A stretch of DNA of 8,569 nt, taken from Desulfobacterales bacterium (GTDB taxonomy: Bacteria > Desulfobacterota > Desulfobacteria > Desulfobacterales > 4be13). Shown here in pieces: positions 7,446-8,569 of the stretch (its first letter is position 1; every line of letters begins with the position of its first letter). The stretch lies in the NCBI GenBank assembly GCA_029934695.1, contig JAOZLU010000285.1, forward strand, positions 1-8,569, written 5' to 3'. Under the pieces are notes generated by a model that saw nothing but the letters and a program-made list of their open reading frames with translations, did no database searches and had not been told where the DNA came from. The position numbers were made by a program, and so were the translations under genes.

Positions 7446-7530
7446 CCAAATAACATCCTGAGCAGGCTTGTTTCGGATTGGCAAATCTGAACTGTCGAAT
7501 GTGTCAATCCGAACGGGGGGTGTTATTCGG
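7446..7530. repeat. Two-tier palindrome between TPR and LolB-like genes
   Basis: Outer arms CCAAATAACATCC (7446-7458) and GGGTGTTATTCGG (7518-7530) are complementary at 11 of 13 positions, and one of the two exceptions would be a G-U pair. Inner arms CGGATTGGCA (7474-7483) and TGTCAATCCG (7502-7511) pair at all ten positions counting one G-U. The element could be a palindromic repeat, or a structured mRNA element between the two genes. No T run follows, so it is not a standard terminator. Confidence 0.7.
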
Positions 7531-7563
7531 TCATGATTGCTTAACCGTAAAGTGCCAGTTCTG

Positions 7564-8379
7564 ATGATTAAATCCCTCATTCATTCTGTTCTGTATAAAA
7601 ACCGGTCTTTTTTAAAAAACCTGGTTTGCTGGAGTTTTCTGCTGCACACTCTTTTTTTTATGTCTGCCTGCAGCATCCTTACGGGAAGAGTTTTTGAAAG
7701 CTCATCTGATTCGATTGAAGCACAGAGCCTGATTTCTGCGCTGAAAAATAAAAATGATTCCCTTAAAAGTTTCAAAGGCATTGGAAAGATAAAGCTGTGG
7801 AACAAGAACGGTTCCATGTCCACCCGCATGGCATGGCTCGGAGCAGAACCGGTAAATCTTCGCATAGCAATTTTCGGTGCTTTGGGCCAGCCAGCCGAGA
7901 GCATGGCAAGTGATGGCAAATGGTTTTATTTTTTATCCCATGCCCATCAACAATTTAAGAAAATACGGTCCGCTGACCCCAACTTGAAAAGAATGATTTC
8001 AATCTCCGTCAAATCGAGTGATATTATCGCCCTGCTTGGCGGTCGTGTGCCGATTCAGGCGCATCATTCAGCTTCAATAATAAAGGATAGGGCCGGATAT
8101 GTTCTGCTCTTGAAAACAAGGCTGGGAACTGTTCGTGAAAAGGTATTCATGGATGAAAGCAAAACAGATGTCCGTAAAATCGAAATTTTTGACACATTCG
8201 GATTTCTGGTCTGGCGCGCAGAATTTGACAGGATGCAGAATATAAAGGGATATCAGATTCCTTTTCTGCTGAGGGTGTCAAATGATGACGGCGCAGGCTT
8301 TCAGCTTCATATAAACAGATATTGGCCGGCTGTTGCGATCTCACCGCTGAAATTTGTGCTGAATCCGATTGCTCAGTGA
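7564..8379 (+). CDS. LolB/DUF4292-like outer-membrane lipoprotein
   Basis: The protein is 271 residues from ATG 7564. Residues 1-35 form a long signal peptide (basic n-region with K12, R14 and K18, then a hydrophobic core FLLHTLFF) ending MSA before Cys36, a good lipobox; Ser at +2 fits outer-membrane sorting. The mature part has the LolB/DUF4292 pattern: SLKSFKGIGKIKLWN (strand), MAWLGAEPVNLRIAIFGALGQP (strand pair with GLGQP-like turn), ASDGKWFYFL, then IIALLGGRVP. LolB receives lipoproteins from LolA and inserts them in the outer membrane; DUF4292 proteins share this fold. It follows the TPR lipoprotein, the arrangement often seen upstream of ispE. The start is uncertain: an in-frame TTG at 7537 gives nine more residues and neither has a strong ribosome site. 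True LolB activity is unproven, since distant homologues differ in the membrane-inserting loop. Confidence 0.85.
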   Translation: MIKSLIHSVLYKNRSFLKNLVCWSFLLHTLFFMSACSILTGRVFESSSDSIEAQSLISALKNKNDSLKSFKGIGKIKLWNKNGSMSTRMAWLGAEPVNLRIAIFGALGQPAESMASDGKWFYFLSHAHQQFKKIRSADPNLKRMISISVKSSDIIALLGGRVPIQAHHSASIIKDRAGYVLLLKTRLGTVREKVFMDESKTDVRKIEIFDTFGFLVWRAEFDRMQNIKGYQIPFLLRVSNDDGAGFQLHINRYWPAVAISPLKFVLNPIAQ

Positions 8380-8408
8380 CCATTTTCCCCCCCCTAAAAT
8401 ATGGCAAC

Positions 8409-8494
8409 GTAGGGTGGGTGGAGCGTAGCGTAACCCACCTTGTGCGGATATCCGGAGGTGTCTGGTGGGTTGCGCTGCGCTCCACCCACCCTAC
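8409..8494. repeat. Inverted pair of REP-family units
   Basis: The 31-base unit at 8409-8439 (GTAGGGTGGGTGGAGCG to AACCCACC) is repeated in inverse orientation at 8464-8494 with a 24-base spacer and two differences. Each unit is also internally palindromic (GGTGGGTT.CGC/GCG..CCACCC). The pair lies 30 bases after the LolB-like stop and could form a strong hairpin at the transcript end. The end motif is shared with the repeats at 1-161. Confidence 0.88.
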
Positions 8495-8569
8495 ATCTCA
8501 GTGGTAGTGGGATGTTGGTGGGTTACGCTGCGCTCCACCCACCCTACATCTCAGTGGTAGTGGGATGTT
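8464..8569. repeat. 53-bp tandem repeat running into the window edge
   Basis: Units 8464-8516 and 8517-8569 differ at a single base (G at 8472, A at 8525). Each is a REP unit (GGTGGGTT.CGCTGCGC to CCACCCTAC) followed by a 22-base spacer ending GTGGGATGTT. The second unit ends exactly at the window edge, so the array may continue. Confidence 0.92.

Noticed and set aside
8464..8569. CRISPR array
   Set aside because: The 53-bp units are identical including the spacers, the period is a simple tandem, and the repeat is the same palindrome found singly elsewhere; no cas gene is nearby.

Overview
The window looks like chromosome of a Gram-negative, Lol-sorting bacterium, most probably a deltaproteobacterium-type organism (Desulfobacterota). 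The reasons are an RpoH-class sigma factor, two outer-membrane-type lipoproteins in a TPR/LolB-like order familiar from Proteobacteria, moderate GC with AT-rich spacers, and dense families of short palindromic repeats. The taxonomic call is inference; no rRNA or marker gene fixes it.

Layout. 1-161: REP-like palindromic repeats. 189-2451 (minus strand): a two-gene unit, a 631-residue AAA+/STAND-like ATPase with unusual nucleotide-binding motifs, followed by a 104-residue probable winged-helix protein. 2452-3422: about 970 bases with no credible gene, packed with nested inverted, tandem and interspersed repeats. 3423-3734 (minus strand): a tRNA-Arg(UCU) gene split in its anticodon by a 235-nt group I intron whose P1, P2, P3, P4, P7, P8 and P9 helices can all be read by eye. 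3735-4405: AT-rich spacer with a low-complexity T-rich repeat and one good sigma-70-like promoter. 4406-5305: rpoH-type sigma factor. 5306-5617: spacer with another copy of the interspersed repeat. 5618-7414: a lipoprotein with about 15 TPR units. 7446-7530: a two-tier palindrome. 7564-8379: a LolB/DUF4292-like lipoprotein. 8409-8569: the same REP family as at the left edge, now as an inverted pair plus a 53-bp tandem.

How the parts relate. The TPR lipoprotein and the LolB-like lipoprotein form a probable envelope-biogenesis pair; in many proteobacteria such genes precede ispE, which would lie beyond the right edge. The sigma factor stands alone. The ATPase/winged-helix pair is not recognisable as a named system; it is the best candidate for an uncharacterised module, possibly continuing past the left edge. 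The clearest discovery-type feature is the intron-split tRNA-Arg, which an intron-unaware tRNA finder would miss.
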